Shown here piece after piece: positions 53,779 through 62,320 of a stretch of 64,000 nt of DNA. The notes under the pieces were generated by a model. The model was not told the origin of the DNA, ran no database searches, and saw only the letters and a list, made by a program, of their open reading frames with translations. A program made the position numbers and the translations under genes. Every line of letters begins with the position of its first letter. The stretch's first letter is position 1. This stretch comes from Prorocentrum cordatum (lineage: Eukaryota > Sar > Dinophyceae > Prorocentrales > Prorocentraceae), in assembly GCA_963575745.1 (NCBI GenBank), contig CAUYUJ010015840.1, positions 219,501 to 283,500 on the forward strand, in the 5' to 3' direction.

Positions 53779-54599
53779 TTGTATGTGGGGGGGGGGCAGG
53801 GCCCCCCTCGGGTTTCTGATCCCCACGCTTGGATTTGTTAAGGTGGGGGGGGCCCTGGCTTCTGACCCCCTGTTCCAAATTGAGACGTTCATGCCAACGA
53901 CGGTGGACTGTACCCCCTCCCATTTTAGCTCCGTCTGAAAGCCCCCCATCAAGTTAGCAACCACTGCGCTGATCCAAGTGCGGAGGGCGAGCCGTTCCCC
54001 GTCGTCTCCCCGCCGTTCCTCCAGGCCTCCCAGTTTCGAGGAAAATTTATAAAAACGTCACGAACACAGATTTTTGGAGGTTCTCGCGGGTTTCTCGGAG
54101 CTGCGCTGGCCATGGAGCAGCGGCGGGGTGGGGTGGGGAGCTGCGCGGCCAGGCGGGCCAGACATTTGCCCGGCTGCTGGCAAGTCAGGCATCTGGGGGT
54201 GTCGAGAGCTCCACCGTATCGGATTAAAAAGCAGGGCGACGGTTTCCTCCCTTGTCGGCCTCCGTGGGCCCTCGCTGGGCCCCAGGGACTGCCACAGAAC
54301 GGCAAAAGCAGAATGTAACGGGCGGTTGGGGAAAACTCAGATCGCCAGCGATCTGGGAATTGCGCCGCCGGCGGCGGCGTCGTGCGGCCGTCGCTGCGGC
54401 CTGGCGGTGGACCGCGGCCGCAGCAGCACCGCCGTGAGCCCCAGAGGTCGACGGGCCCCTCCTTGTGCAACGGGCCATGGTGCCACGGGCCCGTCGTGCG
54501 CAAGGCGGGCTCGGAGCCAGAGCGGGCAGGCAGAGCCCGATCGGGGAGGCGGGCAAACAGATTGCACTGGCGGCGGCCAGGTGCCCCGGCCCGCACGAG
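53531..54599. other. GTC microsatellite, TG microsatellite and unassigned sequence
   Basis: 53570-53620 is GTCGTC-rich and 53714-53776 is (TG)n. 53785-53797 is a G-run. A left-arm-like Y fragment (GCGGGTTTCTCGGAGCTGCG, about 54088-54107) lies in the middle. 54200-54600 is unassigned. Confidence 0.55.
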
Positions 54600-54870
54600 G
54601 GGAGGAGGAGGAGGAGGAGGAGGAGGAGGAGGAGGAGGAGGAGGAGGAGGAGGGAGGAGGAGGAGGGAGGAGGAGGAGAGGAGGAGGAGGAAGGAGGAGG
54701 AGCAGGAGCAGGAGGAGCAGGAGCAGGAGCAGGAGGAGGAGGAGGAGGAGAGGAGGAGGATGGGAGGAGGAATAGGAGGAGGAGAGAGGTGAGGAGAGGA
54801 GGAGGAAGGAGGAGGAGAGGAGGAGGAGGAGGAGGAGGAGGAGGAGAAGGAGGAGGAGCAGGACTGGCGG
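54600..54870. repeat. GGA purine tract
   Basis: (GGA)n with AGGAGCAGGAGCAGG interruptions near 54695-54735. Confidence 0.95.
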
Positions 54871-55014
54871 CGCACGAGGGAAGCGGGGGCGGACCTTCTT
54901 CACAGTGGGCCTGGACCGTCGTCGGAGGGTTTGCAAGAAGGCCCCTTCCAGAAGCCCCCCCCCCTCCGCAGCCCCCCCCCTCCCGCCACCTTTGCGCGCG
55001 CCGTGTACAACAGA

Positions 55015-55172
55015 AGGAGGAGGAGGAGGAGGAGGAGGAGGAGGCGCCTGGGCATCGTCCTTCTCCTCCTCCTCCTCCTCTCCTCCTCCCTCCTCCTCCT
55101 CCTCTTCCTCCTCCTCTCCACCTCCTCCTCCTCCTCCTCCTCCTCCTCCTCCTCCTCCTCCTCCCGTACCCC
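55015..55172. repeat. Adjacent GGA and TCC tracts (inverted)
   Basis: (GGA)n at 55015-55043 is followed after CGCCTGGGCATCG by TCC-rich sequence at 55060-55172. The two complementary tracts could pair as a long hairpin. Confidence 0.9.
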
Positions 55173-55530
55173 TCGTCTGTTCCACCTCTTCTTCCTCATC
55201 ATCTTCCTCCTCGGGGTACGCCCCCTGCCGGCCCTAATGAGACGTCAGGGCTGTTGCACAACCTAATCGCAGGGGATTTTGCCAGTGTAGGTGTTGACGT
55301 TGACCCCCTTATGCGGATGTCCTGTCCTCTTCCTCCTCCTCCTCCTCCTCCTCCTCCTCCTCCTCCTCCTCCTCCTCCTCCTCCTTCTCTCGGCCACGTT
55401 CCACCTCCTCCACCTTTTCCTTCCTCTCGGAGGAGAGGTCCATACGTGCCCAATCTGGCTCAGTCGGCCGGAGGGCGGGGGAGACTCGGCAAACCGTACC
55501 CGCTCGCGCAGACGGGGCGTTGGAGGAGCG
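55173..55530. other. 5' flank of RPL26 with TCC tract
   Basis: 55330-55385 is (TCC)n. Beyond it, pyrimidine-rich DNA continues to about 55425. CGCTCGCGCAG at 55501-55511 is a plausible trans-splice acceptor 20 bp before the RPL26 start; the polypyrimidine DNA is rather distant, so this is only suggested. No TATA box is seen. Confidence 0.4.
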
Positions 55531-56365
55531 ATGAAGCAGAAGGCCACCGTGAGCGTCTCCCGTCGCAAGTCGCGGAAGGCGTACTTCACGGCTCCATCGC
55601 ACGTCCGCAGGAACGGAGGCAGCAATAGCGGCATAAGCATGCGGTTGGAACTTTCTGGTTCGCATGTCGCGCCGCCGGCTCTGGCCCTCCAAGCCTCGGC
55701 GCGGCACGCTATCCACGCCCCAGTCCCAAAGCGTCAAAGTCCCGAGCGCTTCTCGGCCTCCCGCCCCGCGGAGCGGAGCGACACGATTCCGCTTGCAGGG
55801 CATAGCGTTTCGCTGGGGCGGCCGCCGCGACACGCTGAGCAGCACCGCCCGACCGTGAGCTTTCCGAAGGCATCGCGGATCTCTCGGGTCTGTGCTGCCC
55901 CCTCCTGGCGGCGCCTCCGGCGCGTCCCCAGGCGCGCTCAGCGCGCCAATGGTAGGGTCCGGCGTTGACCCAAGAGATCCGCGCGGACCTTCGACCGTTT
56001 ACTTGTATGTAGACCCTGTTCCTCGAAGGAAGCTCATGAGCGCCCCGCTGAGCAAGGACCTCCGTGCCAAGTACTCTGTCCGCTCGCTTCCAATCCGGCG
56101 GGACGACGAGGTGATGATCGTCAGGGGCCACTACCACGACCGGGAGGGAAAGGTGACGCAGGTGTACCGCAAGAAGTGGCGCATCCACATCGAGCGCGTT
56201 ACGCGCGACAAGGCGAACGGCCAGACAGTACCCATTGGCATCCACCCGTCGAAGGTGACGATTACGAAAATCAAGCTCGACAAGGACCGCAAGGCGCTAC
56301 TGGACCGCAAGGGCGGCAAGGGCAAGAAGGGGCAGAAGTATACGGACAAGGACATGGAGAAGTGA
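55531..56365 (+). CDS. RPL26: 60S ribosomal protein L26 (two exons, 55531-55610 and 56029-56365)
   Basis: A structural protein of the large ribosomal subunit (eukaryotic L26 / uL24 family), located near the polypeptide exit tunnel. Exon 1 encodes [20 protein letters not shown] then APSHVR. Exon 2 completes the last codon (AGG) and continues [40 protein letters not shown] (KOW-motif region) and VGIHPSK-like [20 protein letters not shown], ending in a Lys/Gly tail and TGA. Joined length is 138 residues, close to the family's usual 136-150. The sequence aligns without gaps through the core, with every expected block present and no stops, so it is probably functional. The start is chosen because M-K at this distance from A-P-S-H matches L26 proteins. 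The intron (418 bp) cannot have GT-AG or GC-AG ends. Confidence 0.95.
55662..55835. mobile_element. Fold-back element, family X, copy 2 (in RPL26 intron)
   Basis: GCATGTCGCGCCGCCGGCTC at the left and GCGGCCGCCGCGACACGC at the right form the imperfect inverted ends. Homologous to 46468-46632, with a 22-base identity from 55761. Confidence 0.7.
55862..55998. mobile_element. Fold-back element, family Y (in RPL26 intron)
   Basis: Left arm CGAAGGCATCGCGGATCTCT then CGGGTC, right arm GACCCAAGAGATCCGCGCGG then ACCTTCG. The tail ACCGTTTACTTGTATGT matches the GACAGTTTATGTGTATGT tail after the copy at 48.65 kb. The element ends about 30 bp before the 3' splice site. Confidence 0.78.
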
Positions 56366-57694
56366 GCGGGGGCTGGCAGCAGTCTTCGACCCTTGGGTTG
56401 TCCACGACTCGTCCGACTCGGTGGTGCGTGCCGATGTCTAAGCATGGCGCCGATTCTTTCGATCACACTGACTTCCGACGATGTGATTTCTGAATCCCGG
56501 GCCCCCGAGGTCTTGATCCCTTGTCTGGGTGTAGTTTCCCCTCCGGGATATAGTTGTGGTGACCCAAGGGCCCGTCAACGGCCACCTTCGTGGCAAGATC
56601 GACCAACCAACTTTCATGATCGACCGCATCACAACGTCGGAGATCTGAGTAGCCCGAAGAGGGACCCTTCAGCATCGGCGCCGGCACATCCATAGTCAAG
56701 ACAACCAGCGCAGTCCGGCATAATCCTGTTTGATTCCACTTCATCCCGCTAGCTTCCAATCTGGTTGAATTCTGGATTCAATCTGCGCCAGTCAGGCTTC
56801 GTGGCCCCTTCGTCGGGCTCAGCCGCCCTAAGCACTTCTTGCGAAGATGTCCCATAAGCCCATAAGCTAAACCTCCTAACAGTTTTGGGGCAACCAGGGG
56901 GCCCTGGTGGCCCTCTCTGTGGACGAGCCGACACCTCCGTCACCGTGCTCTTTTCACGACGAGGGCCCTGGATCTCTGGGCTCTTAACAGGTCCATTCCG
57001 ATCTGACCGATCCCGACTCGATCTTGATTTACCGCCAGCCCGATCCGATCCGATTCGATTCCTGTATTCCGACGGTTCTCGCCATGAAGCAAGCGGGTCC
57101 TCAGGAAACGGGTCCTGGAGATTTTTCGCTGTTTTCGGACTCCCAGGACCCCGGGACCAAAGCAGTTCAGGATGATGGCGAGTTGGTCTTTGGGGCAGGC
57201 CCTGCAGCCGTTTCCTTGAGGACCTGCTCCCTTCATTCCAACATTTCGATCCTCCGACGATCCGATGCGGCCCGATGTGTTCATGGCGCTGTTGTGCACC
57301 CTGGCGCGGCCGGTCCCTTCCGACCCCGGCTCCGTGCCGACGTGGCCCGATCCGACGCACGTTTTGATCCGTCCCGACTCCCCGAGTCGGTGCTGCGGGT
57401 CCCTTCTCCATGCCCGTGGAGGTAGCGTTTGGTAACTATTCGCGATGGCGCTCGTTACCGGCTCCGCAGCCCCCCCCCCCTCCCCCGCCCTGAAAACGTC
57501 ACGATTGGAACAGGCGCCGTCTGAAAATGGACAGGGGTAGCTAGTTCCCAGACGGCGCCGGCGAGAGGTCATGAAGGTACCGCCCCCCCACCCCCTCCCG
57601 CCGCCTCCTCCCCGTAACGCCCAATGTCGCCAGAGGCTAAACAAATGCTCTTCCCTCTGAGACGATCCCAAAAGAGCATCACATGTGTCCGCAC
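56366..57694. other. 3' flank of RPL26 and unassigned sequence
   Basis: No AATAAA-like signal is evident near the stop. 57000-57070 is rich in CCGATCCGATTCGATTCC. 57240-57400 is duplicated in diverged form at 58665-58830 (shared CCGACGCAC and GACTCC...GAGTCGGTGCTG / GACTTCGCGACTCGATGCTG). No gene is recognised. Confidence 0.4.
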
Positions 57695-57845
57695 GCCCGC
57701 GCGAATTCTTAGATCGGCGCTGGCCCCCCCTCCCCGCATCCCCCAAGCGGAGCCTCCGGCCCAGTCCTTGGCGTGCTCCGCGCGCTGGGGGGTGCGGGGA
57801 CGCGGACAGGCGACAACCCGACGCTGACCCGAGCAGTCCCGCGCA
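57695..57845. mobile_element. Fold-back element, family Y (diverged copy)
   Basis: GCGCGAATTCTTAGATCGGC then GCTGG on the left, and CCGACGCTGACCCGAGCAGT then CCCGCGC on the right. The core retains CTTGGCGTGCTCCGCGCGC as in the 39.95-kb copy. Confidence 0.6.
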
Positions 57846-58149
57846 GAGGCCCTGAAGCTCGTGCCCGTGACGCTCCCTGTTTGGGCCCCCCATGGCCCCT
57901 TCCAGGAGCGCTTTTGTCACCGCGGGCCTTCAGCTCTTGCCGGTACGATCGAAGTGTGTACGGAAAGAATGGGGACGGGGACCGACAGCGGCTCCTGTCC
58001 ATCTTGAACCGGGTGCGCTGTCGTCGTCGCCGCGGACGTCTCCCACATGAGACAGCAAGCTGCCTGCCGGACAGCAGCCGCCGTCGGCTTTTCCCGTACC
58101 CATCTCGGGCGTGCCAATCTTGGGCCCTCCTACGGGAGGAGGGCCAAAG
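57846..58149. other. Unassigned sequence
   Basis: 57950-58110 resembles 48200-48400 in wording (GACAGCGGCTCCTGTC / GACAGCGGCTGCTGTTGG; GTACCCATCTCGGG / GTACCCATTCCGATC), suggesting a further dispersed repeat. No gene is seen. Confidence 0.4.
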
Positions 58150-58315
58150 AGAGGAGGAGGAGAAAGAGGAGGAGGAGGAGGAGGAGGAGGAGGAGGAGGA
58201 GGAGGAGGTGGAGTCCTTCTCCTCCTCCTCCTCCTCATCATCATCATCATCCTTTTCCTCTTCATCCATGCTCCTCCTCCTCCTCCTCCTCCTCCTTGTC
58301 CTCCTCCTCCTTCCT
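58150..58315. repeat. Adjacent GGA and TCC tracts (inverted)
   Basis: (GGA)n at 58155-58208, GTGGAGTCCTT at the centre, then (CTC)n/CAT at 58219-58315. It could form a long imperfect hairpin, like that at 55015-55172. Confidence 0.9.
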
Positions 58316-59307
58316 CCTGCCGTGGAGGTCCGGATGCGCGTCCGCCAGATTGCCTCGCCGGAGCTGAAGAATCTAGGCATCGGCCGCCCGCGCGTTGCGC
58401 TCTGGCTCGGGGCCCTGTACCCACTCCGACATCCAGTGGCTTCAGAATTTCGACCTTCACTCTTCGAGTAGGAATTGATTACAGAATTGACGCACCTCAA
58501 AATTATCATGCGCCAATTGTTAGCACATCTGCGAACATTCTACGTGCTTTTGTCACAGGTTCGACGAAAACTTGAATTTAGGGTGAATCAATTCTGTAGC
58601 CGATCTCCGATGCGAATTCTGAGGACCAGGCACGGACCATTTCGCAGAGTTTTTGGACGCTCTCGATCCGATTCGGTTTCCATGTTCTGACAATCCATTG
58701 GGACCCGATGCCTGCGTGAGCGCTGCTGTGCGTCCTGTTCGAAGCTATTCCGATTCGGTTTCGACTCCGTGCCGATGCGTCCCAATCCGACGCACATTTC
58801 GATTCGATCTGACTTCGCGACTCGATGCTGACTAATCCTGGAATGAAGGAGAGGAACGGAGGATTAGGAATGGGGAGTTCTAACATGTTTTTGTTGCGTT
58901 GGTATGTTGGGGACTCATGGGGAGCCCTCGCCGCCGCTGTTGGACCCTCCTCGAGATCCTGGTCAGAGCGCACCCCAAGACAGGTCGTGGTATAAATGTT
59001 GTATCAGCTCTTTTCTCAACACGTGCAGCTTCTATATGTTCAGTCCTCCGTGACTTTGTGTTGTGCCCTACGCCGCGGGAGACGTTTCTGGAGGCTGCTG
59101 GATGGCTCTGTCCGCCCCGCGGCCCTGCCCCATCGCTTGAGGGTCAGGACGGGGAGCTGCCGCTCCGCACGTCCCGACCTCCGGGCGGAAACGCCTCGGA
59201 ACCTGGCGCCTCCACCTCGCACTGGCGAGCGAGGAAGAGAGCGAGGGCAGCAGCGGGACGGGCAGAAGGGAGGCGGAGCAGATTCAAGTGGGTTAGGGGG
59301 ACGGGTA
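58316..59307. other. Unassigned sequence with TTCGATTC-rich duplicate
   Basis: 58665-58830 is the diverged partner of 57240-57400. 58480-58620 is AT-richer. No gene is seen. Confidence 0.35.
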
Positions 59308-59980
59308 AGAGGAGGAGGAGGAGGAGGAGGAGGAGGAGGAGGAGGAGGAGGAGGAGGGGGAGAGGGAGGAGGAGGAGGAGGAGGAAAGAAGGTGAGAGGG
59401 GGGGATGAGGTGAAGAGAGAGGGGTTTGTGCCCCAGGATGGTAGATGGGATCCCCGTTTTGACAGCGCCGCTGTGGTTGATGGACTCAAACGTCGTTGTG
59501 ATCGGAGGTCTCCCACTGCAGATCTTCGTAACCTGTCCTGGCGTCGGGAGGCCGTGGCGGCCTGGCCAGTCCTTGGGAGCTTCGCTTGTCGACGTCGGGC
59601 TGTGCCAGGGGGGGTCATCACCACGGGGTTCACGACCTCCTCCTCCTCCTCCTCTCCTCCTCCTCCTCCCCCCTCCTCCTCCCCTCCTCCTCCTCTCTCC
59701 TCCTCCTCCCTCCTCTCCTCCTCCTCCTCCTCCTCCTCCTCCTCCTCCTCCTCCTCCTCCTCCTCCTCTTCTTGCCTGCTGCACCGCCCAGCGATGTGCT
59801 GTTCAACCGAACCTGCATCGTTGGCCGCTTCCCTCTCTGCTAGGTTCCAGCGGGGCCTCTTCAGGCTCCCATGCTGACGCGCGCGCCTGCTCGTCCTCCT
59901 CCTCCACCACCTCCTTCTCCTCCTCCTCCTCCTCCTCCTGCTCCTTCTCCTCCTCCTCCTCCTCCACCTCCTCCTCCTGT
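59308..59980. repeat. GGA tract, spacer and TCC tracts
   Basis: (GGA)n at 59308-59393, unique spacer at 59400-59634, (TCC)n at 59635-59770 and again at 59895-59980. The tracts are complementary across the spacer. A small (GT)n follows at 60048-60075. Confidence 0.9.
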
Positions 59981-60664
59981 GAGTCGAGCATCGAGGATGG
60001 TGGAGGATCGAGAATCGAGGAGGTTTGGGACGCTTTGGGGTCTGGTTCGTGTGTGTGTGTGTGTGTGTGTGTGTGGTCCTGATGGGTTCTGAGGGATCCA
60101 GGGGGGTTGTTTCCTTGAGGATTTGGGCACCCTTCCGAAGTCGAGGAAGCGCAACCAAGAAGTAAGGCGTGTTGATTAGCGACGGGTCCGTTTCCATACC
60201 GGATCGGCGCTCTCCATCTCCCAATCGAGCGGCACTAGCCCCATGTGTCGGTGATTCTTTTCCCCGATCCGTGGATCTGGCGCCCACGCGCCAGATCCAC
60301 AGATCACTAATCGGTGGCGGAATCCGAACACTATCCTCGCCGATGAACGATTCAGGCAACTCGACGGGCGGCGAAGGGTAGGGTTCGGAACTCGTCGAGC
60401 ACGTGGCGAAATCCGATCATCCCTACCCCCGCCTCCGATCGATTCAGGAGGATCGATGGTTGGTGAGGGGAGGGTTCGAATATCGCCATCGACCCAATCC
60501 ATGTCAGCGTGTGCCCGACTAGTGGTCACCCTCCATTCGCATTGCCCGACGGCTCTCTGGTCGCGCGGCCTGCCACGTCACTTCCTTGCGGGCGCAGCAG
60601 CGAAGCGATCTCTGGCGAAGTTGTCGGCCTGGTTCTGATCATCGGTGCCACTCGCAAATTGTAT
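59981..60664. other. Unassigned sequence with a perfect 13-bp hairpin
   Basis: GTGGATCTGGCGC (60271-60283), loop CCAC, GCGCCAGATCCAC (60288-60300) is a perfect inverted repeat. Around it, CGATGAACGATTCAGGCAAC... and CGATCGATTCAGGAGGATCG... with GGTAGGGTTCGGA / GGGAGGGTTCGAA (60340-60480) form a ~105-bp diverged duplication. Confidence 0.55.
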
Positions 60665-60863
60665 GGTGACCACACAGCGTGGTGTGAGCCGGTAGTTGTC
60701 GGAAGTTTTCGGGAGTCCTCGGTAGTCTCCGAAAGTTTCCGAACCCCGGGATGATTTCCACAGCTGCGCCTCGTCGAGGGTGTTCCGGGTGTGCCAGAAT
60801 CGTCCCGAACTGCCGCCGGAGGAACGAGTTATGGCCCAATCGCGGTGACCACACAGCGTGGTG
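60665..60863. repeat. 20-bp exact direct repeats 179 bp apart
   Basis: GGTGACCACACAGCGTGGTG occurs at 60665-60684 and 60844-60863. Between them lies a segment with CAGCTGCGCCTCGTC (about 60762) that is also found at 44268, followed in both places by a similar GGGTGTTCCGGG / GGGCATTTCGGG word. Confidence 0.75.
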
Positions 60864-61414
60864 AGTCAGTGGGGATTCGGGATCACCGTACGGTTTTTGG
60901 ATTCGTTCTCCAAGACGGAGATTCCTGATCCCACGATGGACCCACAGAAGTATTGTGGCACATTGGGACCATCAAAGAGCGACGCCCAAAGCGCCCCCAA
61001 ATATCTGACGGCAAGATTTCTTACCGTACGTCCTTGCTCCCGCGCGCAAGTGCACGCAGGATGTTTTTGCGTATCGGTCTCTCCGGGCAGGCTCGGTAGA
61101 TGATCCATCCTGGGACCGTTCTGGGGTAGTTCGATGTTTGCTGATCCTGCCAAGGCCTACCCGCCATGGGGAGCTTCAGCACCAGCCACGGCGGCAAGAC
61201 GAGCCACTGGAGCTGGAAGGCTCGCCCCGCATGCTGGCCCGAGCGCTCTCCGACGGCGGTCTCCGGGCCAGCTTCGCGGACCATCCGTTTGCTCACCTCT
61301 TGATCTTCCGATGCGCCCGAGAGAGCTCGTCCGCCTCGGCGCTCCTGCAAGTGGCCAGGGGGCCGCCGGCGACAACGAAGCTGGGCGGCCAGGGAGGGTG
61401 GAACGGCCTCCGCC
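60864..61414. other. Unassigned sequence, weak exon candidate
   Basis: A + frame at 61200-61400 (LEGSPRMLARALSDGGLRAS then FADHPFAHLLIFRCARESS) is protein-like but unidentified, and it ends in the TCC tract. Confidence 0.25.
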
Positions 61415-61562
61415 TCCCCTCCTCCTCCTCCTGCTCCTCCTTCTGCTCCTCCTCCTCTTCCTGCTCTTCCTCCTCCTCCTCCTTCCTCCTCCTCCTCCTC
61501 CTCCTCCTCCTCCTCCTCCTCCTCCTCCTCCTCCTCCTCCTCCTCCCCCTCCCCCTCCCCCA
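61415..61562. repeat. TCC polypyrimidine tract
   Basis: (CTC)n with TGC and TTC interruptions, then CCCCCTCCCCC. Confidence 0.95.
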
Positions 61563-61718
61563 CCCCCCTCCTCTGCCCGAGCACCGAGCCTGTCGAGTGC
61601 CAGCTTCGACCTGGCGTCCACGGGCGGCCTGCCGCCAAGCGAGGGTCCAGATCCTTTGCCGCGGGCCTCGACAGAATCGAGGCCGGGAGTGTTCGGTTTT
61701 GTCTTGCTCGCTTGTTTT

Positions 61719-61873
61719 AAGTCGGGCCTGTCCCTCTACAGGAGGAGTTTTCAAAGATAGTCAAAAAATAGTCAGGGGACGATTTTTAAAGCCATTTTTG
61801 AGCATTTGGGTTGTTTTTTGGGTCTTTTCAATTTTTCGCCCAACATCCGCCTGTAGGGGGACACGCCCGACTT
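61719..61873. mobile_element. MITE-like element, family Z (best copy)
   Basis: 155 bp with 24-bp terminal inverted repeats agreeing at 22 positions: AAGTCGGGCCTGTCCCTCTA(CAGG) against (CCTG)TAGGGGGACACGCCCGACTT. The interior is T-rich (TTTTTGAGCATTTGGGTTGT). The sequence just left of it (61675-61716) is repeated at 62125-62165. Confidence 0.85.
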
Positions 61874-62173
61874 CATGCTTGTTCCCCAATCAGTGCTTGC
61901 ACTGACGGGGTCCTGGCGGAAATCGAAAGATCTGGCGAAAGTGTCCCGCAGAGGTTGATGGCCGGCTGGGTTTCTGGGCTCCCGGTTCCGGGTTCCCGTG
62001 TTGCTGGTTATTGGTTCCGGGCCGCTTTCGGCGGGTTCTGGGTTCTGGGGTTCCCGGTCGATCTCCTTATTGATCAAACCATCCACTGATTAGGGTTTCA
62101 CTCTGGGGTTTTACTCTTGGAGAATCGAGGCCGGAAGTGTTCGTTTTTGTTTGCTCGCTTGTTTGTTGAATTT

Positions 62174-62320
62174 CCCCTGGTGGGGGCCCCAAGAATATAC
62201 ACCACCACCACGTCGATTCCTCCTCCCTCCTCTGCCCTCCTCTGCCCCTCCTTTTCCCTGGGAGAGGGCGGGGGTGAGGGAGCTGGCGGTGGTGTACATT
62301 TTTGGGGCCTCCAGCTGGGG
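62174..62320. mobile_element. 147-bp MITE-like element, family W
   Basis: 33-bp terminal inverted repeats agree at 28 positions: CCCCTGGTGGGGGCCCCAAG... at 62174-62206 and ...TTGGGGCCTCCAGCTGGGG at 62288-62320. The core is CCTCC-rich, then GGGAGAGGGCGGGGG. No coding capacity. Confidence 0.75.

Larger units (their letters stand above)
55611..56028 (+). other. RPL26 intron, GA-AG, composed of two fold-back elements
   Basis: The exon-intron joints share the direct repeat AGGAA (55609-55613 and 56027-56031), so the exact cut can slide over six positions without changing the mRNA. The possible intron ends are AG-GA, GG-AA, GA-AG, AA-GG, AC-GA and CG-AA; only GA-AG keeps a normal 3' AG. Inside lie element X (55662-55835) and element Y (55862-55998), which together make up about three quarters of its length. 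Confidence 0.85.

Noticed and set aside
55664-55858. Short ORFs inside the RPL26 intron
   Set aside because: They fall within the fold-back elements X and Y and have no protein-like features.
60465-60480. GGGTTCGAATATC as a tRNA B-box
   Set aside because: No matching A-box, acceptor stem or cloverleaf could be laid out upstream, and the motif is part of a diverged duplication.
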